Source: JAFDVL01 sp043719385 (GTDB lineage: Bacteria; Acidobacteriota; Blastocatellia; RBC074). From it: a DNA stretch of 42,154 nt. A program made the position numbers and the translations under genes. The stretch is taken from assembly GCA_043719385.1 (NCBI GenBank), contig JAYSTY010000285.1:1-42154 (forward strand), written 5' to 3'. Below the pieces are notes generated by a model, which was not told where the DNA came from, ran no database searches, and saw only the letters and a list, made by a program, of their open reading frames with translations. Below, one piece after another: positions 1 through 8,715 of the stretch (position 1 is the stretch's first letter; the number at the start of each line of letters is the position of its first letter).

Positions 1-700
1 CACCGGGAGGGTCGTCCCAATTGAAAGACCAATAGACATACAGCGGGCGACCGACGATGTTTTCACGCGGCACAATCCCCCAGTATCGGCTGTCCAAACT
101 GTTATCGCGGCTGTCGCCCATCATAAAATAGGAGTTCTCAGGAATCCTGAACGGTTTATCCACCCCGAATTTCATCCCGTGTGAGAAGTGCGTAGCGTCA
201 GAGTTCACATCGTAATAAGTTTTATACCAGGCATTCGGTGGCGCTGACTCTTCTTTCACGACTGGCAACGCAGAGGCTTTGTCCGATCTTTCAATTTCTA
301 CCGTCAATTTCTGTTCAGGGATTTCCACGCCATTGATAAATACCGCATTGCCTTTGATCAGAATTTCGTCACCAGGTAAGCCGATGCAGCGTTTGATGTA
401 ATTTATTTTTGTGTCGGGTGGATATTTAAAAACTACGATGTCGCCGCGTTTTATTTCGCGTTGGGGCAATAAGGCACTCAGGATTGGCGTCGGTTTGCCG
501 TACATAAATTTATTGACGAAAAACTGATCGCCAATATTGATCGTGTTTTGCATGGAGCCGGTTGGGACGTTCATCGCCTGGAAAATAAACGTCATCAGGA
601 ACAGCACCTGCACGCCAGTGACGAGGATCATCTCGGCATATTCGCGCACAATGGATTTGGGTGGCCCGGCCAGCACAGCATTAGTTTGTGGTTCAGTCAT
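1..700 (-). CDS. lepB: signal peptidase I (C-terminal end cut by window edge)
   Basis: Membrane-bound serine protease that removes signal peptides from exported proteins at the outer face of the inner membrane. Translating the minus strand from the ATG at 700 gives a short cytoplasmic tail, one hydrophobic anchor (about residues 24-42) and the family boxes in order: PTGSM with the nucleophile Ser49, the general-base Lys103 in IKRCIGLPGDE, and GDSRDNSLDSRYWG near the edge. The frame stays open to base 1, so only the extreme C-terminus is missing. The family match is unambiguous. It is divergent from the glycoside hydrolase at 881 and shares a 180-base intergenic region with it. Confidence 0.95.
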   Translation of the reverse strand, partial: MTEPQTNAVLAGPPKSIVREYAEMILVTGVQVLFLMTFIFQAMNVPTGSMQNTINIGDQFFVNKFMYGKPTPILSALLPQREIKRGDIVVFKYPPDTKINYIKRCIGLPGDEILIKGNAVFINGVEIPEQKLTVEIERSDKASALPVVKEESAPPNAWYKTYYDVNSDATHFSHGMKFGVDKPFRIPENSYFMMGDSRDNSLDSRYWGIVPRENIVGRPLYVYWSFNWDDPPG

Positions 701-788
701 AATTAGTCAGAGTTATTTCGCTTCCGAATTTTCAATGAAACAAAGAGACAAGTTAATGCAGCGCAAACTTTGCGTCAAATAATAAACG

Positions 789-849
789 CAGCGGATACTT
801 TTCGTATTCTCACGATCTGTACTATCTTCATCGCTGAATTTATCCGCTG
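789..849. promoter_or_regulatory. 9-bp inverted repeat between lepB and the glycoside hydrolase
   Basis: CAGCGGATA at 789-797 is repeated exactly in inverse orientation (TATCCGCTG) at 841-849, 43 bases apart and about 20 bases before the ribosome-binding site of the gene at 881. It could be an operator pair or a leader hairpin. I could not place a convincing -35/-10 pair here, so the role is open. Confidence 0.3.
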
Positions 850-880
850 AAATAATTACGAGAATAAAAAGAGGTTGAAT

Positions 881-2479
881 ATGAAAAGATTTTATCTGCT
901 GGTTACCTGTCTGTTTTTCATTTTTATGGCGCCGGCCCAGGCCGCCAAAGTTTCCCCTGTACCGCAATGGGGAAAGTGGGAGCAGCGCTTTCAGGCGAAT
1001 CCCAAAACTGACCCCGATCCGACGATTGGATTGATAGTAAGGCTGACTTCCCCACGCGGTAAAATTCATAAAGTCTCCGCTTTCTGGGATGGAGGCAAAG
1101 TCTGGCGCGTGCGATTTATGCCGGATGAGCCGGGCAAATGGCGCTATCGCACAATTGCGTATCCTGATTACGCGGGCTTGAATGCGCAGCGCGGAACGTT
1201 TATTTGCCGCAAAACAAAAGATGAAAATCGGTTTATTCAGCACGGCTCAATCCGTGTAGCAAAAGACGGAACGCATTTGGAACACGCGGACGGGACTCCA
1301 TTTTTCTGGCTCGGTGATACGGTTTGGAATGGCGCATTGAAAGCTACGAAAGAAGACTGGGCTACATTTCTTACTGATCGTGTCGCCAAAAAATTCACAG
1401 CAATTCAATTCGTGACTACGCAATGGCGCAGCGCTCCAACCAATTTGGAAGGTGAGATTGCATTCACCAGGAAAGAAAAAATTCAGATCAACCCAGCGTT
1501 CTTCAAACGAATGGATGAACGTTTCGACGCGCTGAATGCCAGGGGATTACTGGCTGTGCCTGTGCTGTTATGGGCGATCAAAGGTGATGAAAATCCCGGC
1601 TGGTATTTGCCCGAAGATCAAATTATTTTGCTGGAAAAATATCTGGTAGCTCGTTACGGTGCGCATCACGTCGTTTGGATTCCGGCAGGTGATGCGACTT
1701 ACAAAAACGAGAACGGAGAAAAATGGCGGCGCATCTGTCGTGCCGTTTTTGATGGGACAAATCACGCGCCAATCGTGCTGCATCCGCAGGGCATGCAGGC
1801 CTATTTCGATACTTACAAAAACGAAAAATGGGCTGATATTATTGGTTATCAAAGCGGTCACGGAGACAACGACAATACTTTAAAATGGATTCATTCCGGC
1901 CCGATTTCAACCGAAGCGAAACAGTCTCCAGCAAAACCATTCATCAATTTGGAGCCACCTTACGAAGACCACATTGCTTATCATTCCAAACAACGCCACA
2001 CGGATTACACCGTCCGTCGTGCTGCATATTGGAGCTTGCTGAATGCTCCAACTGCTGGATTGACTTATGGCGTACACGGCGTTTGGAGTTGGGAAATTGA
2101 AGCGAAAGAGCCTTTGCTTCATGCCGGTACAGGTATCGCCAAGCCCTGGCACGAAGCAATGAAAATGCCAGGCAGCGAGCAAATGAAATACCTGCATGAA
2201 TTTTTCGCATCCGTAAAATGGTGGGAATTGCGACCAGATGATTCACTCGTCGAAGCGCAATCAAACGAGCCAGCAAAACATATTTCAGCTTCCAGAAATA
2301 ACAATGTCGCAATGGTCTATTTGCCTGTTGGCGGCGAAGTCATAATCAAAGCGAATGTCACAAACGGTGAGTGGTTTAATCCGCGCACTGGGCAAAGGCA
2401 GGCTGCGAAATCTGAGCAAAATAAATTTCGTGCGCCGGATGAAAAAGACTGGGTGCTGAAGTTAAATCTCAAAAAATGA
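881..2479 (+). CDS. secreted apiosidase-like glycoside hydrolase (DUF5060-DUF4038 type)
   Basis: Predicted exported glycosidase of the DUF4038/GH140-like group, whose characterised members remove apiose from pectin side chains; the substrate here is inferred only. The ATG at 881 is preferred over the in-frame TTG at 875 because GAGG at 871-874 then sits six bases upstream. Residues 1-21 form a signal peptide ending in APAQA. Residues about 27-115 resemble the DUF5060 beta-sandwich (QWGKWE, SAFWDGGKVWRVRF). About 125-430 is a TIM-barrel catalytic domain beginning GTPFFWLGDTVWNG; candidate acid residues are Asp271 (IPAGDATY) and Glu358 (NLEPPYED). The last 90 residues resemble the 'collagen-binding 2' cap. 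The stop overlaps the next start (ATGA), so it is probably translationally coupled to the Rpn-like gene. Confidence 0.85.
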   Translation: MKRFYLLVTCLFFIFMAPAQAAKVSPVPQWGKWEQRFQANPKTDPDPTIGLIVRLTSPRGKIHKVSAFWDGGKVWRVRFMPDEPGKWRYRTIAYPDYAGLNAQRGTFICRKTKDENRFIQHGSIRVAKDGTHLEHADGTPFFWLGDTVWNGALKATKEDWATFLTDRVAKKFTAIQFVTTQWRSAPTNLEGEIAFTRKEKIQINPAFFKRMDERFDALNARGLLAVPVLLWAIKGDENPGWYLPEDQIILLEKYLVARYGAHHVVWIPAGDATYKNENGEKWRRICRAVFDGTNHAPIVLHPQGMQAYFDTYKNEKWADIIGYQSGHGDNDNTLKWIHSGPISTEAKQSPAKPFINLEPPYEDHIAYHSKQRHTDYTVRRAAYWSLLNAPTAGLTYGVHGVWSWEIEAKEPLLHAGTGIAKPWHEAMKMPGSEQMKYLHEFFASVKWWELRPDDSLVEAQSNEPAKHISASRNNNVAMVYLPVGGEVIIKANVTNGEWFNPRTGQRQAAKSEQNKFRAPDEKDWVLKLNLKK

Positions 2480-3458
2480 AAAAGCCAAAACCTTATGATC
2501 AGGCTTTCAAATATCTGGCGGAGCAAGACCCTCAGCGTTATTGATTTTGCTGGGCGCACTAAAGCCAAAACAGAAAGCCAAAGTTGAATTGCTGCCAAAC
2601 GAAGTGACAGTTTCCGCGAAGTTGCCGGATTCCGTCTATCTGGTGACGATTACAAATGAGCCATCGCGGATCGTTCATATCGAAGCGCAAACCCAATATG
2701 ATCTAAAAATGCCGCGCCGCATGACCGATTACGCGCTGCGTTTATGGATCAAATATAGCCTGGCAGTAGATAGTTATTTGCTACTGCTGACGCCGCGCAA
2801 AGTCCCACATAAAATCCCGGAAAAATTTCAACTCGTAGCCGGAAGCCTTGATGTTCGCCTGCATTATCAGGTGATTTCCATCTGGGAAATTTTTGCCCGG
2901 AAAGCACTAGCTCTGAATAAATTAGACTTGCTACCTTTTATTCCGCTGATGAAAGGTGGGCATCTCGCCATTGCCGACATCGCCCGTGCGATTGAAAATA
3001 TTGCCGACGATCAGCGCCAGCGCGAACTGGATTTGCATTTCGTCATCCTGAGCGGCTTGCGTTATACTCAACACGAATTTCTTGAATTTTTAGGGAGTGC
3101 CAATATGATTCCAATCACGTATGAATTAGCCAAACAATCTTCGACTTTTAGAGCAATGGTCAAAGACGTAAAGCAAGAGGCCAGAGGGCAGGGGCGTTCT
3201 GAAGGACTAGCCGAAGGGCGAGCTGAAGGACGCGCTGAAGCCATTGCAGAACTGCTCAGAAAGTTGACCGCGCAACGATTTCCTGACCTTACTATCGGTG
3301 CTGAACTTGACCGCATTCGTAATGCTGAGACACTGGAACAATTATGCTTACAGGTCAGCACGATCAAAAGCTCAAAGGCATTATTACAGCAAATTTCCCA
3401 ACTCGCAGAAACCAGCAAACAACCAAAGGCAAAGAAAAATGGCACAAGCAAAAAGTAA
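2476..3458 (+). pseudogene. Rpn/PD-(D/E)XK nuclease-family protein, frameshifted near its N-terminus
   Basis: The ATG at 2476 overlaps the previous stop and reads MKKPKPYDQAFKYLAEQDPQ, the usual opening of this family, but hits TGA at 2542-2544. The downstream frame carries on from about 2535 with ALLILLGALKPKQ and stays open to 3458. One missing base in CCTCAGCG (2530-2537) would join the two. The body has the family's IVHIEAQTQYD motif (candidate nuclease Glu/Gln), a helical middle, a low-complexity EGLAEGRAEGRAE linker and a C-terminal helical region (AQRFPDL) as in DUF4351-type proteins. Relatives include recombination-promoting nucleases. Apart from the frameshift the protein looks full length (about 327 residues). 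Either a recently broken gene or a sequence error. It overlaps the next gene by 20 bases. Confidence 0.75.
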
Positions 3459-5145
3459 TGTTTATGACGCAATCGTCGTCGGCTCCGGCGCGACGGGCGG
3501 CTGGGCGGCGAAAGAATTAACTGAACGCGGTCTGCGTGTCATCGTGCTGGAAGCCGGGCGCAAGCTTGATCCAGCGAAAGATTACACGATGCTCAAAGAG
3601 CCTTACGAGGTGAAATATCGTGGACTCAAAGATCAGCAGGAAATTTACAAAGCTCGACAGCCAATTCAATCCAAATGCTACGCGTGCGGTGAATTCTCGC
3701 ACCAATTTTTTGTGGACGATATTGATAATCCGTACACGACGGCGGCGGGCAAAGGCTTCGACTGGATTCGCGGGCGGCAGGTTGGCGGACGCACTTTGCA
3801 ATGGGGACGCCAAACGTATCGCTTTTCTGATTACGATTTTAAAGCCGCGAGTCGTGATGGGTTCGGCGAAGACTGGCCCATCAGCTACGACGAGATGAAG
3901 CCTTACTACGAACACGTAGAAAAATTCGTCGGCATCAGTGGCACCACCGAAAACATTGACGTTTTGCCCGATTCAGTGTTCCTGCCGGGGATGGCAATGA
4001 CCTGCTCTGAGAACATGCTCCGGCAAGCGGTTGAGAAAAACTGGCAAGATCGCCGGGTGATTATTGGTCGTGTAGCGATGCTCACAAAAAATCATAATGG
4101 TCGCGCCGCCTGTCATTATTGCGGTCACTGCGAACGAGGCTGCGACACGCATTCCTATTTTAGCTCGCCCGGCTCGACTTTGCCTGCGGCTGAAAAAACC
4201 GGACGCCTGACATTGCGCCCAAATTCCGTCGCTTCGCATCTCATTATTGATACAAATTCGGGTCAAGCCAAAGGAGTCGCGTTCATAGATCAGAATACGA
4301 AAAAGGCGCAGGAAGTTTTTGCCAAAGTTGTCATGTTATGCGCTTCGACAATTGAATCTACGCGGTTGTTACTGAATTCGCATACACGCCAGCATCCCGA
4401 AGGCTACGGCAATTCTTCGGGGACGCTCGGACGATATTTGATGGATCACACGTACACGATTTCAATGAACGGAACAGTCCCCGCCTCCTCGCAATTTCCT
4501 TATCGCAATGATGACGGGCGTAATAACGGTGTCTATATTCCACGCTTCCGCAACGTCAAAGATAAAAGCAAAGATTTCCTGCGCGGTTACGGGATTCAGG
4601 GGCAAGCGCAAAAAGGGATGCTTCCGACGCACCTTCATAATTCAACTGGCTTTGGAGCGGAGTTAAAACGAATGGTGCGTGAAACGCCGGACGAGGCTCC
4701 CTTCTGGATTGGAGCGTTTGGCGAAATGCTGCCGCGCGCAACCAATCGCGTGACCATCAACAAAAATAAAAAAGATGCCTGGGGAATTCCCGTCGCGCAC
4801 ATTGATTGTCAGCATTCTGAAAACGAATTTGCGATGGCAAAAGATCAGATCGCTTCCATCGAAGAAATGGTGACAGCCGCCGGATGGGTACCGCAATCGA
4901 AAAATGAAAAGCTGGCGAATCCCGGACTTTGCATCCACGAAGTCGGGACGGCGCGCATGGGCAACGACCCCAAAAAATCTGTCCTCAACAAACACAATCA
5001 ATTGCACGAAGCAAAAAATATTTTCGTGACTGATGGCGCATGCTTTGTGTCGCAAGGCTGCCAGAATCCGACGCTGACGATGATGGCGATTACGGCGCGG
5101 GCATGTGAGTTTATCGTGGAAGAATCGAAGAAAGGTAATTTGTAA
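3439..5145 (+). CDS. GMC-family FAD-dependent oxidoreductase
   Basis: Flavoprotein of the glucose-methanol-choline family, oxidising an alcohol or sugar hydroxyl; substrate unknown. The start at 3439 (MAQAKSNVYDAIVVGSGATG) places the Rossmann GxGxxG motif about 15 residues in; an upstream extension in the same frame is read-through of the preceding gene. Further on are GRQVGGRTLQWGR (FAD contact), a cysteine-rich stretch CHYCGHCERGC around residues 225-236, and the C-terminal GMC domain with HEVGTARMG and GACFVSQGCQNPTLT. There is no signal peptide, so it is probably cytoplasmic unless exported with a partner. 568 residues is normal for this subgroup. It sits in a tight plus-strand run between the Rpn gene (20-base overlap) and a CDF transporter (15-base gap). 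Confidence 0.9.
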   Translation: MAQAKSNVYDAIVVGSGATGGWAAKELTERGLRVIVLEAGRKLDPAKDYTMLKEPYEVKYRGLKDQQEIYKARQPIQSKCYACGEFSHQFFVDDIDNPYTTAAGKGFDWIRGRQVGGRTLQWGRQTYRFSDYDFKAASRDGFGEDWPISYDEMKPYYEHVEKFVGISGTTENIDVLPDSVFLPGMAMTCSENMLRQAVEKNWQDRRVIIGRVAMLTKNHNGRAACHYCGHCERGCDTHSYFSSPGSTLPAAEKTGRLTLRPNSVASHLIIDTNSGQAKGVAFIDQNTKKAQEVFAKVVMLCASTIESTRLLLNSHTRQHPEGYGNSSGTLGRYLMDHTYTISMNGTVPASSQFPYRNDDGRNNGVYIPRFRNVKDKSKDFLRGYGIQGQAQKGMLPTHLHNSTGFGAELKRMVRETPDEAPFWIGAFGEMLPRATNRVTINKNKKDAWGIPVAHIDCQHSENEFAMAKDQIASIEEMVTAAGWVPQSKNEKLANPGLCIHEVGTARMGNDPKKSVLNKHNQLHEAKNIFVTDGACFVSQGCQNPTLTMMAITARACEFIVEESKKGNL

Positions 5146-5160
5146 AATCAGTACAATCTA

Positions 5161-6072
5161 ATGGAAATCAAACTGACCAATCACGACTACAAACGCGGCG
5201 TCCAGCGCGTCCTCATCATCACGCTCGTGCTGAACATCATCGTGGTCATCGGCAAATTCGTCGCGGGCTTCCTCGCAGGTTCGCTCAGCGTTATCAGTGA
5301 TGCCGTACATTCGTCCGTGGATTCTCTTAACAATATCGTTGGCTTAGTCGTGATGAAATATGCGACGGCTGAACCGGACGAAGAACATCCCTACGGTCAC
5401 GCAAAATTTGAGACGCTCGCGGCCTTTGCGATTGCGGGATTTCTTTTTGTTACCTGCTATCAAATCGCCGTCAGCGCGATTTCACGGATCATCAATCCGT
5501 CGCCAACTCCACCTGAAATTAGTTACCTGACAGTCGGCGTGATGGTGACGACGATCATCGTTAATATTTTTGTCACGGTTTACGAGCACCGCGAAGGCAA
5601 ACGATTGAATAGTGATTTTTTGATTGCTGATGCAGGGCATACGAAAAGCGATGTGCTGGTCAGTTTTTCGGTATTGGCAGGCTTGGGTTTAGTCAAACTT
5701 GGCTACGTCTGGATTGATCCCTATATTGCGCTCGGCGTCGCAGTAGTCATTGCCTGGAACGGCTATAAAATTTTTAAGGCGACAGTTCCTGTGCTGGTGG
5801 ATGCTGCGCCTGTCCCTTCTATTCGCATTGCGGAAATTGTCAATAATACTCCCGGTGTTCACTCTGCCCACGACATTCGTTCGCGGACGTTAGGCAATGG
5901 GATGTTCGTCGAAATGCACTTGCATGTTGAATCGGATATTGAAGGCGATCACATTAGAACTCACGATTTGACAGAAGAAGTAGAGCGCCGCCTGGAAAAA
6001 GAATTCGGACACGTCGTCGCCACGATTCACGTCGAACCATTATCAATGCACGAAAAAAGCTGGCAACTTTAA
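5161..6072 (+). CDS. cation diffusion facilitator (CDF) family metal efflux transporter
   Basis: Inner-membrane proton antiporter for divalent metals such as zinc, iron or manganese. Sequence of 303 residues with about six hydrophobic segments. The two metal-site motifs are visible: SDAVHSSVD in the second helix (Asp47, His50, Asp54) and ADAGHTKSD in the fifth (Asp157, His160, Asp164), with HPYGH at 76-80 between helices. The last 85 residues form the cytoplasmic ferredoxin-like domain (MFVEMHLHVE, VVATIHVEP). A histidine-rich loop is absent, so the metal cannot be read from sequence. Starts 15 bases after the GMC stop, with no clear Shine-Dalgarno, consistent with operon expression. Confidence 0.92.
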   Translation: MEIKLTNHDYKRGVQRVLIITLVLNIIVVIGKFVAGFLAGSLSVISDAVHSSVDSLNNIVGLVVMKYATAEPDEEHPYGHAKFETLAAFAIAGFLFVTCYQIAVSAISRIINPSPTPPEISYLTVGVMVTTIIVNIFVTVYEHREGKRLNSDFLIADAGHTKSDVLVSFSVLAGLGLVKLGYVWIDPYIALGVAVVIAWNGYKIFKATVPVLVDAAPVPSIRIAEIVNNTPGVHSAHDIRSRTLGNGMFVEMHLHVESDIEGDHIRTHDLTEEVERRLEKEFGHVVATIHVEPLSMHEKSWQL

Positions 6073-6086
6073 TTCAATACACCCCA

Positions 6087-7311
6087 ATGAAAGAATATAA
6101 ATTCACCAAAATCCGTCAACAATTCGCCCGCGAATCTCTCGCCGATATTGAACAAACCGTTCATCAACAAATCGCTGCCAAGCTCAACATCGCTCCCGGC
6201 GCAAGCATCGCCATCACGGTTGGTAGTCGTGGCATCAACAACATTGCGCGGATCGCCAAAGCTACCGTTGAAGCGGTCAAAGCGAAGGGCGGCAACCCTT
6301 TCATCATCCCGGCGATGGGTAGTCACGGCGGAGCTACAGCGGAAGGACAGCGCGAAATTCTGGCGTCATACAACGTGACGGAAGCAGCGATGGGCTGTCC
6401 GATTCGGTCTTCGATGGACGTTGTGAAAATTGAAAGCGATTTGGAAATGTCCGTCTTTATGGACAAGCACGCTTACGAATCTGATGGCGTAATTTTACTA
6501 AATCGCATCAAGCCGCATACCGCCTACCACGGAGAATTTGAAAGCGGCTTAGTCAAAATGAGCGTCATCGGATTAGGCAAAGAACGGCTGGCGTCTGAGA
6601 TTCATACATACGGAATTTATGGCTTGAAAACATTATTGCCGCAAGCCGGACGAGTTGTTTTAGCGAGCGGCAAAATTATTTTAGGTGTCGGCATTGTAGA
6701 AAATGCTTACGACGAAACCGCGATCATTGAAGCGCTCACACCGCAGGAAATAATTACACGGGAACCGGAATTACTGGCGATAGCAAAAGAATTGATGCCG
6801 AGCTTTCCGCTGAATGAAATTGATGTTTTGATTGTGGATCAGATCGGCAAAAATATGCGGCTCCGGGATGGACCCGAATGTCATCGGACGTATGCGAATC
6901 AATGGCGAACCTGACCCTGATTTTCCCAAAGTCAAAGTTATTGTCATCACCGACATCACCGAACCTTCGCACGGCAACGCCTGCGGCATCGGGTTGGCAG
7001 ACGTAGCTACCAAAAGATTACTTAATAAGATTGATTGGGATGCGACGTATATGAATGCCGTCACCAGCGGTTTTTATGAACATTCGATGTTGCCCGTCGT
7101 CGCCGAAACTGACCAACAAGCCTTTGAATGGGGCATCCGCGCCAGTCACGATCCACATCGTCCCAAAAGAATTGTCCGCATCAAAGACACGCTCCACGTC
7201 AGCGAAATGTATGTTTCCGAAGCGGCTCTGGAGGAAGTCAAAGATCGCGTTGAAATCATTAAAGCCCCGGGAGATTTGTTCGATACACAGGGAACAATGA
7301 TTACATTTTAG
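6087..7311 (+). pseudogene. LarA-like (DUF2088) protein, one frameshift
   Basis: Member of the DUF2088/lactate-racemase-like family; the characterised member LarA is a nickel-pincer racemase, but function here is not assignable. The first frame runs from ATG 6087 to about 6852 and contains IPAMGSHGGATAEGQ and LLNRIKPHTAYHGEFESG. At GGCAAAAATATGC (6847-6859) the reading shifts: the continuation in the next frame is ICGSGMDPNVIGRM followed by 140 well-formed residues to TAG 7309-7311. Two missing bases (one AT unit) or one extra A would explain it; restoring AT gives GKNICGSGMD, the expected family wording. Without repair the product ends at 6914 (275 residues). Its stop overlaps the stop of the opposing gene by four bases. 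Confidence 0.8.
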
Positions 7312-8126
7312 TTGAGGCGTACTATCGCAGAATGCTTGATGTGCGCAATCGGTCTTTCATCTTCTCCAAAAATTCCCAAATCCAAAACAACAATTTCATG
7401 TCCGCGTCGCTCAAAGGCTTCGGCAACTTTGCCACGCATCGAAAGCCACTCGCCATTCTTAGGAAGTGAATAATGCTGCACCGTGCTTCCTGTATGAATC
7501 CACGAGCCAAGCTTCACATTTGCCATCAGCATTTCGTTTGCCTGCGCCAGATAAAAAGCTGGATGACAAACCGCACGATCACCAAAAAATATTGGCAAAG
7601 TCGCGCAAACATCTTTCAGAAATTTCGCTTCAATTTCCGCCAGCGATAATTCCCAATGTAAGGAACCCAAAATCTTTCCGACTGGCAAATTTGCAAGACT
7701 GGCAGGTAATCGTTCTGCTGGTTTGGGCAAATCATGATTGGGATAATCCAGGAGATTCAAGGTTGGCAGAATTTCTAGAAGCGAAGCTTCGCCGACTGCG
7801 CATAATCTCCCACTCGCCTCGAACAATTCCAGTTTCATCACATCATCGCTCGCCAAATCCCCTTTCACCATAGCCTCTTCGCCGTGATAAATCGGCTTCA
7901 GAAATTTTGCTGTCATTGTTCCGCATTCGATCCAATTCACTCCAAAATATTCTGTCACCAGATGCGTTAGATACGCATACACGCCAACGCCGGGGACAAG
8001 CCCGCCGCGAAAACCAAATTGTGCCGCGACTTCATCACTGTGAATTTTATTTTCGTGATCTTCGGCGTAGTTGTTGCCAATGATTTTGCAGGTCGGGAAT
8101 TCCTGTCCAGATAATATTTTATTCAT
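7308..8126 (-). CDS. double-hotdog MaoC-like dehydratase/thioesterase-type protein
   Basis: Predicted acyl-CoA (or acyl-thioester) hydratase-type hotdog protein of 272 residues. I start it at ATG 8126 (MNKILSGQEFPT); the longer frame begins with a sequence unlike the family. The stretch AEDHENKIHSDEVAAQFGFRGGLVPGVG matches the MaoC hydratase signature, with the Asp-His pair that would act on the substrate. A second hotdog-like half follows from about residue 140 (FFGDRAVCHPAFYLAQAN). No signal peptide, so cytoplasmic. It converges on the DUF2088 gene with a four-base overlap of stops and diverges from the HbpS-like gene. Pathway is unclear; the specific reaction cannot be read from the sequence. 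Confidence 0.7.
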   Translation of the reverse strand: MNKILSGQEFPTCKIIGNNYAEDHENKIHSDEVAAQFGFRGGLVPGVGVYAYLTHLVTEYFGVNWIECGTMTAKFLKPIYHGEEAMVKGDLASDDVMKLELFEASGRLCAVGEASLLEILPTLNLLDYPNHDLPKPAERLPASLANLPVGKILGSLHWELSLAEIEAKFLKDVCATLPIFFGDRAVCHPAFYLAQANEMLMANVKLGSWIHTGSTVQHYSLPKNGEWLSMRGKVAEAFERRGHEIVVLDLGIFGEDERPIAHIKHSAIVRLN

Positions 8127-8220
8127 GCTGTTTGCCCTGTAGTCGCTTGCGGTTGTGTGTAGTAAACTCTTCAGCGAAGTACTTCCACCAGAATTTATCA
8201 TCACTTTTCAAGGAGAGAAA

Positions 8221-8709
8221 ATGCACGCAATGCACCTGCCGTTAATCCTGATGTTCATGTTTGTCATGCTTTTCAGCACAACTATCGCACAAGATGCGCC
8301 GCCTTCCTACGGTCCTGCGATTACGCTCGAACAGGCGAAAAAAGTTGCCGCTGCCGCTGAAGCCGAAGCCCGCAAAAATAAATGGAATGTCTATATCGTC
8401 GTCGTAGATTCGAGTACTAATATGGTCTTGATGCAGCGGATGGATGATGCACAACTTGGCAGTCTGAATGTCGCTACGAAAAAGGCAATTACTGCCGCTG
8501 CCTTCAAACGTTCGACGAAAGTTTTTGAAGACGGCATCGCAGCGGGAGGCATAGGAATGCGTACACTCGGCAATGATCAAATTATGCCGATTGAAGGTGG
8601 CTTGCCAATTTTCCTGAATGGAAAAATCATCGGCGCGATTGGCGTCTCTGGAGTCAAAGCCGATCAGGACGGTATCGTCGCCAAAGCTGGAGCCGAGGCG
8701 TTGAAATAA
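8221..8709 (+). CDS. secreted HbpS/GlcG-family haem-binding-like protein
   Basis: Small periplasmic or secreted protein of the GlcG/HbpS family (DUF336). Start ATG 8221 is preferred because AGGAG at 8211-8215 is five bases upstream; a second ATG at 8230 is too far. Residues 1-24 are a signal peptide ending in TTIAQ. The rest is one domain with the family landmarks ITLEQAKKVAAAAEAEA, VVVDSSTNMVLMQRMDDA, a KAITAAAFKRST helix, and the closing GAIGVSG. Characterised relatives bind haem or corrinoids; the ligand here is unknown. Ends six bases before the next gene, so the two are probably co-transcribed. Confidence 0.88.
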   Translation: MHAMHLPLILMFMFVMLFSTTIAQDAPPSYGPAITLEQAKKVAAAAEAEARKNKWNVYIVVVDSSTNMVLMQRMDDAQLGSLNVATKKAITAAAFKRSTKVFEDGIAAGGIGMRTLGNDQIMPIEGGLPIFLNGKIIGAIGVSGVKADQDGIVAKAGAEALK

Positions 8710-8715
8710 GAAATT

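Noticed and set aside
2541..3458. Rpn-family gene starting at the internal TTG 2541 as an intact shorter gene
   Set aside because: The missing N-terminal residues are present just upstream in another frame with an ATGA-coupled start, so frameshift is the better reading.
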